Numbered from the stretch's first letter, positions 10,681 to 22,552 are shown. The stretch is DNA of 64,000 bases from Buxus sempervirens (GCA_947561395.2 OX387183.1:45192890-45256889); one strand, 5' to 3'. Notes: generated by a model not told the origin, from the letters alone. Translations and numbers: made by a program.

Positions 10681-12277
10681 ATGAATACTGAAGAGAACCA
10701 AGCCCAAGCTACTGTCCCTGCTCAGGACTTTACTCAACTGCAGGAGCAAGTGGCCGGTCTGGCCAAGATGCTGGGAGACCTACTGGCGGCTCATGCCCAA
10801 CAGGCCCAAGCCCAGAACCAAGCCTCTACTTCCCATCCGGCACCACCACCTCAGGCCTATATTCCGCCTCCGGCTCAGCCCATGCCTGAGCCCATTTCTG
10901 AACCAGTCCCTGAACCCATTCTGATCAGGGAAAATACAGCTGAGTCTGAGAAAGAGCTGGAAAAAGAAAAGGCCCGAGATGAGATGGAAAGGAAAATGCT
11001 GCTCAGGATAGAACGAATCCAGGCAGAGCTGAAGGAGGTGAAGGGGGGAAGCAGCCATGGAGGCACCACCTTCGAAGACCTGTGCATGTACCCGGACGTC
11101 TGTCTACCGGCTAAGTTCAGGTGCCCAGACTTCGACAAATTTGATGGCACGGGCTGCCCATTAAGCCATTTGAAACTATACTGCGGGGCCCTATGCCAAT
11201 TTGGCCGGGATGATGGCATACTGATCCAACTCTTTCAGAGGAGTCTAACCGGGTCAGCCCTTCGGTGGTTCGCTACAGTGGACCATAGAAGGATTAGAAG
11301 GTGGAAGGACTTGGCCGATGCTTTCTTGGACCAGTACAAGTTCAACTCGGAGATTGTGCCAGACCGGTACGACATGATGAGGATGACCAAGGGCAAAGAT
11401 GAGCCAGTACGGCAATACGCCAAGAGGTGGAGAGAGGCCGCCTCCCAGGTCAGGTCACTTATGCAAGAGCCGGAGATGATCTCAACATTTATGGGCACAC
11501 TGGGGTAGCCTTTTTACAACCATCTGGTGGGCCAGATCACCACCAACTTTGCTGCCCTGGTACAGGTGGCGGACCGGATCGAGGAAGGGGTCAGGTCAGG
11601 AAGGCTGATAGACTACTCTACTCTGACTGGGCAGTCTGATTCCTCGGCCTCCATGGCCCAAAAGAAGGGAACTGGGTTCAAGAAGACAGGGGCCCAAAAA
11701 GAAGGGGAGGTGAACCTGGTCCAGGCTCCTCCAGCCAAGAAGCCACTTCATGTGAACATCTCGGCACCCCAGCAGGCCCAACAGGCCCAGCAGTTGTACC
11801 AGACCCCGCATAATGTCAATTTCTCCCCTTCCGTGCCAGCAAACCAGAGGAGGGCCTTTACTAAGGAGGAGCGGGAGGCCTGGATGGCAGCAAGGAGAAA
11901 TAGAGTCTTCACTCCTCTCCCGATATCGCTGTCCCAACTACTGCCAACCCTGCTGAAGGGGGAATATTTGACTCTGAAGGAGCCTAACCCAAATGCCCCA
12001 AACGGTAGAAATTATGATCCAGCAATCACATGCGATTATCACATGGGTGCACCAGGGCACTCTACTGACACTTGCTGGATGCTGAAGCATGCGGTCCAGG
12101 ACTTGTTGGACCAGAAGGCCTTAGTGTTCAACACTGCTGCACCAGCCCCGTCCGGAAATGATATTGGGCAGAACCCTCTACCGTACCACAATGGGGCAGG
12201 CCCATCCAACTCCATCACTGCCATATCCAAGACCCACTCCCTAGGGGAGATTGAACTGCCTAGGGGAGATTGAACTG
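10681..12277 (+). pseudogene. gag: gag of element 1, interrupted
   Basis: Gag forms the virus-like particle that packages element RNA. The ATG at 10681 is the first after the predicted acceptor. The N-terminal part is rich in Gln, Pro and Glu; the core resembles retrotransposon gag (motifs LYCGALCQFG, GSALRWFA, QYAKRWREAA). A zinc-knuckle-like CDYHMGAPGHSTDTC lies near 12028-12072. A TAG at 11506-11508 replaces the Gln found at this place in element 2 (LGQPFYSHL), after which the frame continues. It ends at a 19-bp tandem duplication (12240-12277) that shifts the frame. The codons just before the ATG (IAPVTRSKAR) also match element 2, so translation may begin upstream on spliced RNA. Confidence 0.88.
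12240..12277 (+). repeat. 19-bp tandem duplication in gag-pro
   Basis: CCTAGGGGAGATTGAACTG occurs twice in direct succession. It adds 19 bases, shifts the reading frame by one and separates gag from the protease remnant. It falls at the junction where the catalytic half of the protease is missing. Confidence 0.92.
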
Positions 12278-13296
12278 CCGGTCACAATTGGGTCGAATAT
12301 CTTTAACATCACATTTGAAGTGATGGATATACCCGCAGCATTCAATCTGCTCCTAGGAAGGCCGTGGATACATTCGGCTAGGGCAATACCATCCACACTC
12401 CACCAAAGGGTGAAATATGTAAGAGGGCAAAGGGTGATAACAGTCCTAGCCGAAAACTTGGTGCCGCCCATCGTGTCACCTGATGTACCCTTGATCAATG
12501 TGGACCTAACTGTCGACAAGATTGCATTCCACTCATTTCAATTTGAGGCGGTCAATTACATACCTGGGGGGTGTGATAAAAAGAAGGAAAGGGGGACCAC
12601 TGCAGAAAAAATGGTCGAGAAAGTGATGGAGAAATACCACTTTCACCCAGGGAAAGGCCTGGGGATCAATCTGCAAGGGATGGTGGAGCCAATCACGGCT
12701 AAGAAACTGATCCCCAAGGTAGGGTTGGGCTTCAAGCCTAGAGGCTGGAGAAGAATGAAATATGAAGAAGGGGAGAGCAGAAGCAGAGGAAAAATCCCTC
12801 ATCTGAGGGAGAATTTTCCAAAACCCTCCCATATAATCCAAATAACTCCTCCTATGGACCAGTCCGAGCCGCCATACCGAAACATTAACCCATTTCAAAA
12901 ACCTTTTGTTTCGGCCCTACAACCCTATAACCCATCTCCAATACTGGGAGCAGCAGATGGGCCTGGGCCACAGCCCGAGCAGCAGGTGGACTTTTCTGAA
13001 GATGTTGGTGCATTCTTCGCCATGACTGAAGGCAAAAAGACAGGGGCAGGCATGGAACTGCCGTTTATTGACTGGGCCGCAGTAAAGATTCCGGAAGAGG
13101 TCATTTCTGGATTGAGCCCCATAGCAAAAAAGGGCAGTACCCACCCGGTGATGATGGCATCGGATGCTGGGCTTGAGGAGCGGACTTTTCCTATTTCCCC
13201 TACTCCCCAAAATTTTGTAATGAACAATTGGGAGGAAACTCCCCTTACCTTTGAAGCAGCGTCTGTGTGGCAAACTGACGCGGCTTCCAAAAAAAA
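12278..13296 (+). pseudogene. Protease remnant and G-patch-like linker
   Basis: The first part (PVTIGSN..., then LLGRPWIHSARAIPSTLHQ) is the C-terminal half of the aspartic protease typical of plant Ty3/gypsy elements. The upstream half that should hold the catalytic Asp-Gly/Ser motif is absent: gag runs directly into this block. At about 12606-12740 lies a glycine-rich motif (FHPGKGLG, later KVGLGFKP) resembling a G-patch, as found between protease and RT in Ogre/Tat elements. The frame is lost at an eight-A run (13289-13296), after which homology to element 2 (CHFPEGSNEP) continues in another frame. The protease cannot be active. Confidence 0.78.
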
Positions 13297-15023
13297 CTCC
13301 AATAGTGGATTGCCATTTCCCTGAAGGTTCTAATGAGCCTTCGTCTTCAGGGGAATTATGTTTAGAAGGCCCACAAAAAAACCAAAAAGATTTTTCTATT
13401 TTTTCTAGAAAATTTAATTTTTTCAAAAAAGTGCAAACCACTTATGAACCCTATAATCAGACCGAATTGGACCAGGTTGAATATGACTTCGACCTTGAGC
13501 TCGACTTTGATCTCATGGGGGTCGAAGAAGAGACCGAGGTCGAAGGAGAAGACGTTCCAAAAGAAATTGGATACTAATTGGAACGTCATGAAAAGGGGGT
13601 CCAACCTAATATTGAGGAGACCATATCCATAAATCTTGGGACCGAAGATGACCCAAAAATTGTGAAAATCGGGTCATGCTTGTCTAATGTGCAGCAGGAT
13701 GAAATGTCACGGTTCTTGGCAGACTACAAGGATGTGTTCGCGTGGTCATACCGGGACATGCCGGGGTTAGACACTGACATGGTGGTACACAAGTTGCCAA
13801 TTTTGCCAGGGGTTAAGCCAATCAAGCAGAAGCTGAGAAGATTGAAACCTGAGTGGACTTTGAAGGTCAAAGATGAAGTGGTCAAACAGTTTCAAGCCGG
13901 ATTTCTGGCCGTCTCAACGTACCCAGAATGGCTCGCAAACATAGTGCCGGTACCCAAGAAAGACGGAAAAGTCAGAATGTGCGTGGACTATAGAGACTTG
14001 AACAAGGCAAGCCCTAAGGATGATTTTCCGCTTCCACACATAGACATCTTGGTGGACAATACTGCGGCCCATAGTCTATTCTCATTCATGGATGGATTCT
14101 CAGGATATAATCAGATCAAGATGGCTAAGGAAGATCAAGAGAAAACAGCATTTATCACACCTTGGGGCACATTCCACTATACAGTCATGCCATTTGGGCT
14201 TAAGAATGCCAGGGCAACATATCAGCGGGCCATGACAGCACTATTCCATAACATGATCCACAAGGAGATGGAGGTCTATGTGGACGATATGATTGCCAAA
14301 TCATGCAAAGAGGAGGACCACTTGATCAATCTGAAGAAAGTGTTTGATCGGCTCAGGAAGTACAGTCTACGGCTTAACCCGGCTAAGTGCGTCTTTGGGG
14401 CTACATCAGGGAAGTTACTGGGGTTTATAGTGAGTCGAAGAGGAATTGAAATTGACCCGGCTAAAGCCAAGGCCATAATTGAAATGCCAGCACCCAGAAC
14501 CGAGAAGGAGGTTCGTGGTTTTCTTGGGAGGATTCAGTACATAAGCCGGTTCATAGCACAGCTCACTGCTATCTGTGAACCAATTTTCAAGCTTCTGAGG
14601 AAGGATAACCCGACGGTCTGGAATGAGAATTGCCAGCAGGCATTCGATAAGATCAAGGAATATTTACTGAACCCACCTGTGCTAGTGCCACCAACCCCAG
14701 GAAGACCACTGATCCTGTACTTGTCAGTGTTGGAAACATCGATGGGATGTGTCTTGGGGCAGCATGATGAGACTGGTAGAAAAGAAAGGGCCATTTACTA
14801 TCTGAGTAAAAAATTTACGGAATATGAAGCCAAATACTCACCATTGGAGAAGACTTGCTGTGCTCTAGTGTGGGCCACTCAGAGGCTAAGGCATTACTTC
14901 CTTAGTCACTCCACACTATTGATATCCCGGATGGACCCGCTGAAGTATTTATTTGAGAAACCGGCACTGACTGGCAGGACGGCAAAGTGGCAACTGCTAC
15001 TGTCCGAGTTTGACCTCACATAA
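13297..15023 (+). pseudogene. pol: pol part 1: reverse transcriptase and RNase H
   Basis: Reverse transcriptase copies element RNA into DNA. After an acidic linker with an in-frame TAA at 13575-13577, the RT domain is nearly complete: KQKLRRLKPEW, PVPKKDGKVRMCVDYRDLN, MPFGLKNARATYQR and the catalytic YVDD at 14278-14289. The thumb and the Ty3-type RNase H follow (AIYYLSKKFTEYEAKYSPLEK, then RLRHYF). In that RNase H the first catalytic Asp is replaced (LYLSVLE), as is common when a second RNase H is present. A TAA at 15021-15023 cuts the protein just before the second RNase H; the next codons continue in frame. Confidence 0.9.
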
Positions 15024-16892
15024 ATCACCCAGAAGGCGATCAAGGGTCAAGCCATAGCTGATCACCTGGCTGCACATCCTTTGCCAAAATATCAACCCTT
15101 GAAGACCAACTTTCCAGATGAGGCAATCCTGTACACTGAAGAGGAGGACAGTGAGAGTTCTTGGCAGATGTTCTTCGATGGGGCCGCCAACATGAATGGT
15201 AATGGAATAGGGGCAGTCTTGGTCAAACCAGATGGTTCACATATCCCAATTGCAGTAAAGCTGAGATTCCAGTGCACCAATAACATAGCAGAATATGAAG
15301 CATGCATAATTGGATTGCAAGCAGCCATGGATCATGGAGTAGAGGAACTTGACGTATACGGGGATTCGAGTCTTATCATCTTCCAAACAACTGGTGAGTG
15401 GAAAACTAAGGATCATAAATTGATCCCCTATTACCAGTATTTGGAAGAAATAAGCACAAATTTCACTCGAATTTCCTTCAACTATATGCCAAGGGCCAAG
15501 AATCAGTTTGCGGATGCTCTAGCAACCTTGGCTTCAATGGTCAGCATACCAGAAGGAGTAAACATCAGACCGCTGGAAATTGAGGTTAGAGATGAACCGG
15601 CTTACTGTCTCGTTCTAGAGGGAGCACCAGAAGAAGAAGCTCCGTGGTTTCAAGATATCAAAAATTTCTTGAACAATCGGAGTCTGCCAGAGAATGCCAC
15701 TGCTACTGAGAAGAGGACAATACAGAGGTTGGCGGGTCAGTTTCTGCTAAGTGGTGGACATGTGTACAAGAGGTCACATAACGACATTCTGCTAAGATGC
15801 GTAGCCAAGGCTGAATCGGAAAGGTTGATCGAGACGGTACATGGAGGAGTCTGTGGGCCCCATATGAGTGGGCACATGCTGGCTAAGAAGATCATGAGGC
15901 TGGGATACTACTGGATGACCATGGAGCACGATTGCTGTATACATGTCAGGAGGTGCCATCAATGCCAAATCTATGCAGATAATAAGCATGCACCCCCAGG
16001 TGAGCTGCACAACATGACATCACCCTGGCCCTTCTCTATGTGGGGCATAGATGTTATTGGCATGATCTCCCCTAAGGCATCGAACGGGCACAGATTTATC
16101 CTGGTGGCGATTGATTACTTCACTAAGCGGGTGGAAGCAGCCTCATATGCAAATATCACAAGCAACCATGTTATTAAATTTTTGAAGCACAATATCATTT
16201 GTCGCTATGGGCTGCCAAGCGCCATAGTATCAGACAATGCTTCAAATATTAAGAACAAGGACATGAAGAAAATGTGTGAGCAGTTTCAGATCACCCATCA
16301 TAAGTCAGCTCCGTACAGGCCAAAGATGAATGGGGCAGTAGAAGCAGCAAACAAGAATATAAAGAAAATCATTCAGAAGATGGTAGTGAGTTACAAAGAT
16401 TGGCATGAAATGCTGCCACTTGCTCTACATGCCTACAGAACCTCGATCCGTACTTCAACTGGGGCAACCCCGTACTCCCTAGTCTATGGGATGGAAGCAG
16501 TCTTGCCCGTGGAAGTGGAGATCCCATCACTCCGAGTGCTCATGGAAGCAGAACTAGAAGAAGCCGAATGGGTCCAGTCGAGACATGATCAACTTAACCT
16601 GATAGAAGAAAAGCGGTTGAAAGCGCTTTGCCATGGACAGTTGTACCAGAAGAGAATGGCCCGGGCTTACAATAAGAAAGTGAGGCCTAGAACTTTCCAA
16701 GAAGGAAACCTGGTGATAAAGAAAATTCTACCATTTTTGGAAGATCCTCGTGGTAAGTTCAAGCCCAATTGGGAAGGCCCATATGTCGTCAAGAAAGTCC
16801 TATCAGGGGGAGCACTCATCTTAGCAGAAATGGATGGGTCAGATTTTCCTGAACCAATAAACTCTGATGCAGTAAAAAGGTATTTCCCTTGA
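15024..16892 (+). pseudogene. pol: pol part 2: second RNase H and integrase
   Basis: This is the in-frame continuation after the TAA at 15021. The second RNase H (archaeal-like, diagnostic of Tat elements) has its acidic residues: FFDGAA, NIAEYEA, YGDSSL and FADALA. Integrase follows: an HHCC zinc finger (HGGVCGPHMSGH...CIHVRRCHQC), then the DDE core with GIDVIG, VSDNAS and GAVEAANK. The end (FKPNWEGPYVVKKVL, closing near KRYFP) is the usual plant gypsy C-terminus without a chromodomain. This 603-residue segment has no further stop and looks well preserved, but as part of a broken polyprotein it is expected to be silent. Confidence 0.92.
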
Positions 16893-17831
16893 GTGAATAT
16901 TTCTGGGAAATGATCCGAGGCCATTTTTCTTTATTTCCTTCAAAAATTTTAATCCCTAGTCTAGCCAAGTTGAGCCGGTTCGTTTCTTTGATAAACCCAA
17001 ACCGGATTTACAGTCTTAAATTGGGGCAAAGCCAATTGGGGCAAAGTAAGGAAAGAAAAAGAAAAAGAGAGGAAAAGCAATGAAAAATGGCAAATGAAAG
17101 CCAAGTGTGAAAAAAGATGCAAAAAAAATGCAATTTGGGGAAAAATGGGTAAATTTATCATGACTGTAAATCCGGTTGACCTATTTCCACCCTTTGGGCC
17201 TTTAATACCCTTTCTTTCATAAACTAAGCCTAGCCTTTATTTCGTCCTATTTTTAAGCCCTCGGTGATCTTAGCTTGTTCATTCAAATATCAGAGCAAGA
17301 TGGGTGATGACGGAATTCAGAAGCCGGCCCTAGTGAAAACCGTAACTGGCGCTAGGGGCAATATTGGCAAAAAGGCAAAAAGAAAAAAAATAAGAAAAAT
17401 GAAAGAAAATCAAATGTTGAGTTGATCATGGGGATCTGAGCTTTAAGCAAAGTTGGCATGAGCAGAATGGGGCAGTTTTGGCATTCTGGGGATGACTCTA
17501 AAGGTCCTAAGATGGACGGTTCTGATCCCTCAGTATTCTTGTGGACTACCCTTTTCATTATTTAACCTGGTTTTAATTCCTTTAATTATAGGTGATTAAG
17601 TGCATGGACTAAATTTCAAAAAAAATATAAAAAGGAAAAATTATACTTTGGCCAGTGATGATAAATCAAATACTTTTCATAAAACCTTTGTTTTTACAAG
17701 CATCTGAGCATTCTGAGGCCAATAATATAAAAATTTTATTTTGAATTAAATCCTTTGTCTTTCCACTATTGGAGTTTGCTTTGGTACAAAGGTAGAAAAA
17801 AAGAATAATAATAATAATGCAGGAAATAAAG
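16893..17831 (+). other. Non-coding region after pol
   Basis: No gene is seen. The blocks TTTCGTCCTATTTTTAAGCC, GTGAAAACCG...GGCGCTA, TTTTCATTATTTAACCTGG and CATTCTGAGGCCA all have counterparts in element 2 at 61790-62640, so this is conserved element sequence. Homology between the two elements stops near 17800, which marks one edge of the antisense gene cassette. An ATT microsatellite lies at 17803-17818. Confidence 0.7.
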
Positions 17832-19548
17832 CTAGTCTCTGTCTCCTAGCCGCTCCTCAAGCTCCCGAATCCGAGCTGCCTGAGCTGCAATGACTCCTGA
17901 AGCCCCCTCTGCAGCGGGATCACTCAAGAAGGAAATTACCTCATCTAAAAGGGCCTGCTTGATCCGCATACTCCTAAGGCTGGCCAAAGTAGCTTGGTAC
18001 TTCTGCCGGATCATACGGACCTCGAAGCAACGGGCCTGCCTCTGCTCCTCCAGCTTCTCTTCCACGGCAATACGGCGTGAGATCTGCTCCTCAAGCTGCC
18101 TCTCCAGATAAGTGCCCTGTATCCTGAGCTCCTGGGCCTCCCGTACCCATATCTGCTGAAGCCGCTTATGTGAAGCCAGCTCAGACTCTAGAATGTCCTC
18201 ATAGGTGGGAGCCAAGACTACAGGAGGATCTTCGGGTACCGGGGCCTGAGTCTGTATCTGTTCCTTTATCCAGAAGAGATAATCCTTCACATGGGCTTCT
18301 GAGAAGACTGGACCATGCATGAAGCGGACATAGGACCACTCCTTCATCAACCAGGCATTCAGCTTCATAGAAAGGGGCCCAAGACGATCCTCATATCCAC
18401 ATGGGATGATAATCCCCTGGGTCGCACGAAACTGACGAAGGACCCGCAGAGGAAGATACAACACTGCATGCTTCAGGCCCGCTAGGATCAGAAAGTTGCG
18501 GTCACGAAAGCTAATCACTGTCGCTGCATTGGGCTGATAAGTGCCAGGCCATCTCACCTGGTCCTCCTGAAGTGAGCCCAAGAAAGTGAACCAGCCCTGT
18601 TTGCCCCCTAGAATATCGGGGCACCCACTGTTGCTCATCAAGAAGGGGACTTTTAGACTCGGGAAGAAGTGTTGATTGATCTCTTCAATCTGGCTCAAAT
18701 GATCAAGTAGCCAAAGCTGCAAAGGAAGAGAGATATGTCAACACATTGTAAAAAAAAAAAAAAAGCAGAAAAGGCAAAAAGAAAGCCAAAAAGCAAGAAA
18801 AAAAAAGAAATAAAAAAAAGAAAAAAAAAATTTTTTTTACCTGCAGGATCTGGGCACATGCTAGGAAGCGTTTCGACTTCCTATTGTAGCAGTCAGTTAA
18901 GGCCTGATACATCCCAGCTAAAATCATAGGGGCCAACCTCTCCCTCTCCCGAACCTAGCATATCACTGAGATTAAGGCCAAGTCCACCTCGTCATCCTCC
19001 CGTGGGAAAAGTAACTGGTTGACCACAATCAAGGTCAAGGCGTTGAACCGGGTCTCCTTATCTTCCCCCCTCAAAAGCTTCTCAGTCAAAAAGGCCTTAG
19101 ATAGGGTCAAAAGGGTGTCAGAATCCCCCAAGTCCTTCTTCCCTATGCCCAAGAATGTAGAAGCTTCTTTTTTGTAACTGGGCCTAAGAGGTGGATTTAC
19201 CACCTTCTCATCAAACCTCAAGCCCAGGATAGTTTCCACCTCCTCAATGGTTGGGGTCATCTCATGGTTCCCAAAACGAAACAAGTTGAGGTCAGGAACC
19301 CAATGACCAATCATGGCCTCTATAATCTCCCACCTGAAGGGAACCTTGGGAATAAGCAGGATGTGACCTAGATTAGTAGTACCCCATCTCCTCTCCTCAT
19401 CTAGGGTCATAGAGTTAACGCACCTTGTGTAAAAGGAATCCACAGGGTTGTACCTTGTGAGATTTGGGGGTTTTGATCTAAAAGGTTGTTTTGCAGGGGA
19501 GGCAGTGTGGACAGGCTATAATGGGGCAGAAGATGATCCGGATTCCAT
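17832..19548 (-). pseudogene. Antisense gene 2: PMD-like coiled-coil protein, two nonsense codons
   Basis: Two exons on the minus strand: 19548-18841 (236 codons) and 18716-17832 (294 residues), joined in phase by a GT-AG intron at 18840-18717. Exon 1 has plant mobile domain features (HILLIPKVPFRWEIIEAMI, then MTPTIEEVETILGL). Exon 2 ends in a charged coiled-coil region (LERQLEEQISRR..., RIRELEERL). The ATG at 19548 gives a frame with TAG at 19518-19516 and another TAG at 18957-18955, where the surrounding VIC*VRERERLAPMILAGM suggests loss of a Gln codon. If a later start is used, about 200 residues still precede the second stop. PMDs occur in plant regulators such as MAIN and in transposable elements; the role here is unknown. 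Confidence 0.78.
18717..18840 (-). other. Intron of antisense gene 2
   Basis: On the minus strand it starts GTAAAAAA after ATCCTGCAG and ends CTTCCTTTGCAG. It is 124 bases, with a long T/A-rich middle on the transcribed strand. Both flanking exons join in phase 0. Confidence 0.75.
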
Positions 19549-19658
19549 TGGAGTTGACGGGAGCAAGCTAGAACTCAAGAGGAGGAAGAAAAAGGCGAAA
19601 AAGGGGGTTTCTAAACTCAAAAACTCGTAAAAAATGCTCAAATCCCGAGGCTGGTTGC

Positions 19659-19665
19659 ATTTATA
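19659..19665 (-). promoter_or_regulatory. TATA box upstream of antisense gene 2
   Basis: The minus strand reads GCTATAAATGC, about 110 bases before the ATG at 19548. A palindrome cluster lies immediately upstream, the same order as in the LTRs. Confidence 0.6.
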
Positions 19666-19677
19666 GCATCTTTTAAT

Positions 19678-19820
19678 GTATCCGGTTACTCAGACCGGAT
19701 AACAAAGGTTTTATCCATATCCGGTTAAGTATACCGGATACAAAGGGGATCATGAGTATCCGGTATAGTATACCGGATACAAAGACCAGTCAATGTATCC
19801 GGTATATCAGACCGGATACA
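19678..19820. repeat. Palindrome cluster between the antisense genes (4 units)
   Basis: Four GTATCCGG...CCGGATAC units as in the LTR of element 1. The cluster lies between the 3' end of antisense gene 1 and the TATA box of antisense gene 2, so it probably belongs to the gene 2 promoter. Confidence 0.88.
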
Positions 19821-20024
19821 AAGAAAAAATGCAAAAAAAAGAGCTAAGGATGAAAAATCCGAATTTTTTACCTGTTTTACCTGTGTACAAATCATAATTG
19901 CATAAATTTAAAAACAAAAGATGTGCAAGACAAGAGAGAATGAATCAAAGTTTTTTTCATATATATATATGCAAGTTTTGGTACAATGATGATGGAAAAA
20001 AAAAACAGAAATCCTAATCTACTG

Positions 20025-22552
20025 CTACTGTGCAGGATCATCCACACGGCCTCGGCCACGTCCACCTCTACGGCCCCTCCCTCGAAGCGCTCTGCCCCTA
20101 GAGTAGGCAAGAATACGCTCAGCTGCATGGCGAGGATGCCGACCCACCACCTGCTGGAGCTGATACTCCAAGCAATACTCCTCGATGTCTGGGGGCAGAG
20201 CAGGAGCTGAATCTGGGGAGGAGACCTCTGGCTCAACAGCAACCGGCCCAACTGGACCCTCAGCCATAGCAGGCTCTGCTCCCGCAGCTCCAGAAGGCCC
20301 GGCAGCAGAAGAATGGCCAGGAGCAGAAACATCTGGATCAACAAAAAAAAAAAAAATCAGAAATGAAAGCATCAGAATAAACCAAAGAGGAAAAATTAAA
20401 GAAAGCATACCAGGGATATCTACAGCAGGCACTAGGGGATCCGGATCCACCGGGTCAGCAGCAGGGACCTCCTCCGGCTCAGGAACCATCACTGGAGATG
20501 AAGGATCAGCAGATGGGACATCCACAGGATCCATAGCCCGAGCAGGAGACGGGTCAGGAATGAGGAAATCATACTCGAAGGCAACATCCTGATCTGGGAC
20601 CGAGCCCTGCACAAGTCAAACAAGCATATCAGAATAGCAGAAACAAGAAAATGAAAGAAACAAAAATATAAGAAGGCCAGATACCTGTCTAGCCTGAAGC
20701 TCAGCAACCAAGGCCTCCAGCTCCCTGATCCGGGCATCCCGCTGGGCCACGACCGCATCATGCTCAGCGATCATATCATCAATCGCAGCCCGCTGGCTCT
20801 CGAACCGGTCCCGAATGGTGTTCAGCTCGTGTACCTGCCAACAAGAACAGAAGTAGGGTCAGAAATACATAAAGGAAGAAAAGATGAAGATATGAAAAGT
20901 ACAAGACTTACTGTGTCCTCATGAATCCGGATACGGATCCCGCCAATCTCTGTCACCCCGGCACAAGTGGGTCGATCCATCAAGCATCCTATAGATACCC
21001 GCTGGTAGGACTGACGTCGTCGATCTCTATCGAAGGCGTCCTGTACCGCCATCTCACGAGCCACTCCGACATCCACATCATCAAATCGGGACAGGAGGAG
21101 CTGCAAAAAAGGGAAACAGTCAGGTACAATCAAGATACAGGAAAGGAAATAAAAGAAAAAAGATAGAGGACTTACATCAGATCGGCGGGCACGGTCCAAG
21201 TGCACCCGAGCGGTGCGGGGCTGACTCCTATCAGCATCCCGGACCTGGGCCGACCATCGCAAAGCCACTGGGAAATCTGCGACCTCAGGTACCGGGGATG
21301 GGCGGAAGAAGGTCATATAGGTGTACATGAACACCTAGCAAAAGAAAAATCACTCAGAAAAAAATGAAGCATAAGGGATTAACCCAGACAGATGAATTCA
21401 ATACCTGTAGAATCTGCCAGAAAAACCGGCTGCTGACTCCATCACCTCTCGGAGATGCTAAGCCTCGAACCGCTCGGCACATCCCGGCCAGGATGGTCCC
21501 ATAGATGAGTCGGCCCCATGCCAGCTGACGGGTCTGACGAAGATCTCTCAAAGCATCCAAGAAAAGTGGGCTGACACCAGTGGTATCCTCCGGGAAAAAG
21601 CAGCTCCCAAGCATCAGCAAGAATACGTGCCGGAAGATAGGCACAAAGGCTGCATCCTCCACGGAGATGGTCTCGTGCCTCCTCTCAAAATGACGAGCCA
21701 GACTCTCCCGTAGCCAACTAATGGAGAGCCGGCCACTCCGCCCATCCCAAGCAGCAGGTGGCAGGGCCTGATATCCTAGAAGGAGGCCGATGTCCTCCGC
21801 AGAAGGTCGCTCCAAGACAAGGGTCCGCCCCGTCAAGGGAATGCCGGTAATCATCACAAAATCGGAAGGGCGGATCCCTAGCTCCACGTCCGGAAGGTGG
21901 AAAGACTGAGTCTCCGGAAAATACCTCTCCATCATGGCAAATATAAGTGGACGATCAGCTCTGAAGGAAGGAATGCTGAGGAAATGATCTAAATGGCACC
22001 TCCCAAACTCCCGCCTGAGTGCCGGAGACAGTGACTGAGCTAGCTCACTAAATCTCCCCCAACTACCCCGCAGATGGGAAGAATGATATGGAAGCGGCAC
22101 ATCTGCCCTGATGCACATAGAGGGGTGGCTATCCAAGCCACGAAGGAGCTCTGTATCATGCACAGAGGCCCTCAACTCCTCAGAAACTCCTGCCAGAGCT
22201 ACAGCAACCCCCTCCTGAGCCGTATCTTTGGCTCTGCCTCGGCCTCTGCCACGGCCTCTCTCGCCCTCAAGGGCCTGATCCTGAACTCTGCCTCTGCCAC
22301 GGCCTCGACCACGAGCAGGTGCAACCACGGGCTAAATTTCAAAAAAAAAGTATGAAGGTTGTGTGGGAAAGGAGAATAGAAGAAAGAAGAGAGAGAAAGA
22401 ATTTGAAAGCCTACCTCAGCAGAGCTCTCTCGGGAGACATCTAGCGGCTCCGACAGGGTGGCGCTGGAACTCGCCTCTGTCCGAGCCCGCGAACTGGAGG
22501 GCTGATCAGCAGGGTCAGACTCCTCTCTAACACGGGAACGACTCCTAGCCAT
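20025..22552 (-). CDS. Antisense gene 1: intact 7-exon plant mobile domain protein
   Basis: Coding exons on the minus strand: 22552-22415, 22331-21405, 21334-21176, 21100-20912, 20834-20685, 20606-20411 and 20332-20025. All six introns are GT-AG, the exon sum is 2067 bases and there is no internal stop, giving 688 residues. The ATG directly follows an acceptor-like TGTTGTAG. Order: a Ser/Arg-rich N-terminus; Arg-Gly repeats (RGRGRGRGR) near residues 53-85; a PMD-like region about 110-375 (HFLSIPSF, RYFPETQSFHLP, DFVMITGIPLTG, SWLRESLARHF); a coiled coil in exon 5 (RDARIRELEALVAELQ); a Pro/Asp/Ala-rich acidic stretch; and a second Arg-Gly tail (RGRGRRGGRGRGR), suggesting nucleic-acid binding. 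The domain assignment is by pattern; function is unknown. That the frame is preserved while gag-pol is broken is notable. Confidence 0.85.

Noticed and set aside
10780-11219. Minus-strand frames opposite gag
   Set aside because: Shadows of gag; the same shadow occurs opposite gag of element 2 (59076-59420) because gag itself is conserved.
12917-13441. Minus-strand frame of 174 codons inside the gag-pol linker
   Set aside because: Shadow of the plus-strand coding sequence; no domain and no splice context.
20185-20592. Plus-strand frame of 135 codons opposite antisense gene 1
   Set aside because: Antisense shadow of exons 6 and 7; Gly/Ser/Thr-rich composition results from the Pro/Ala/Asp-rich minus-strand protein.
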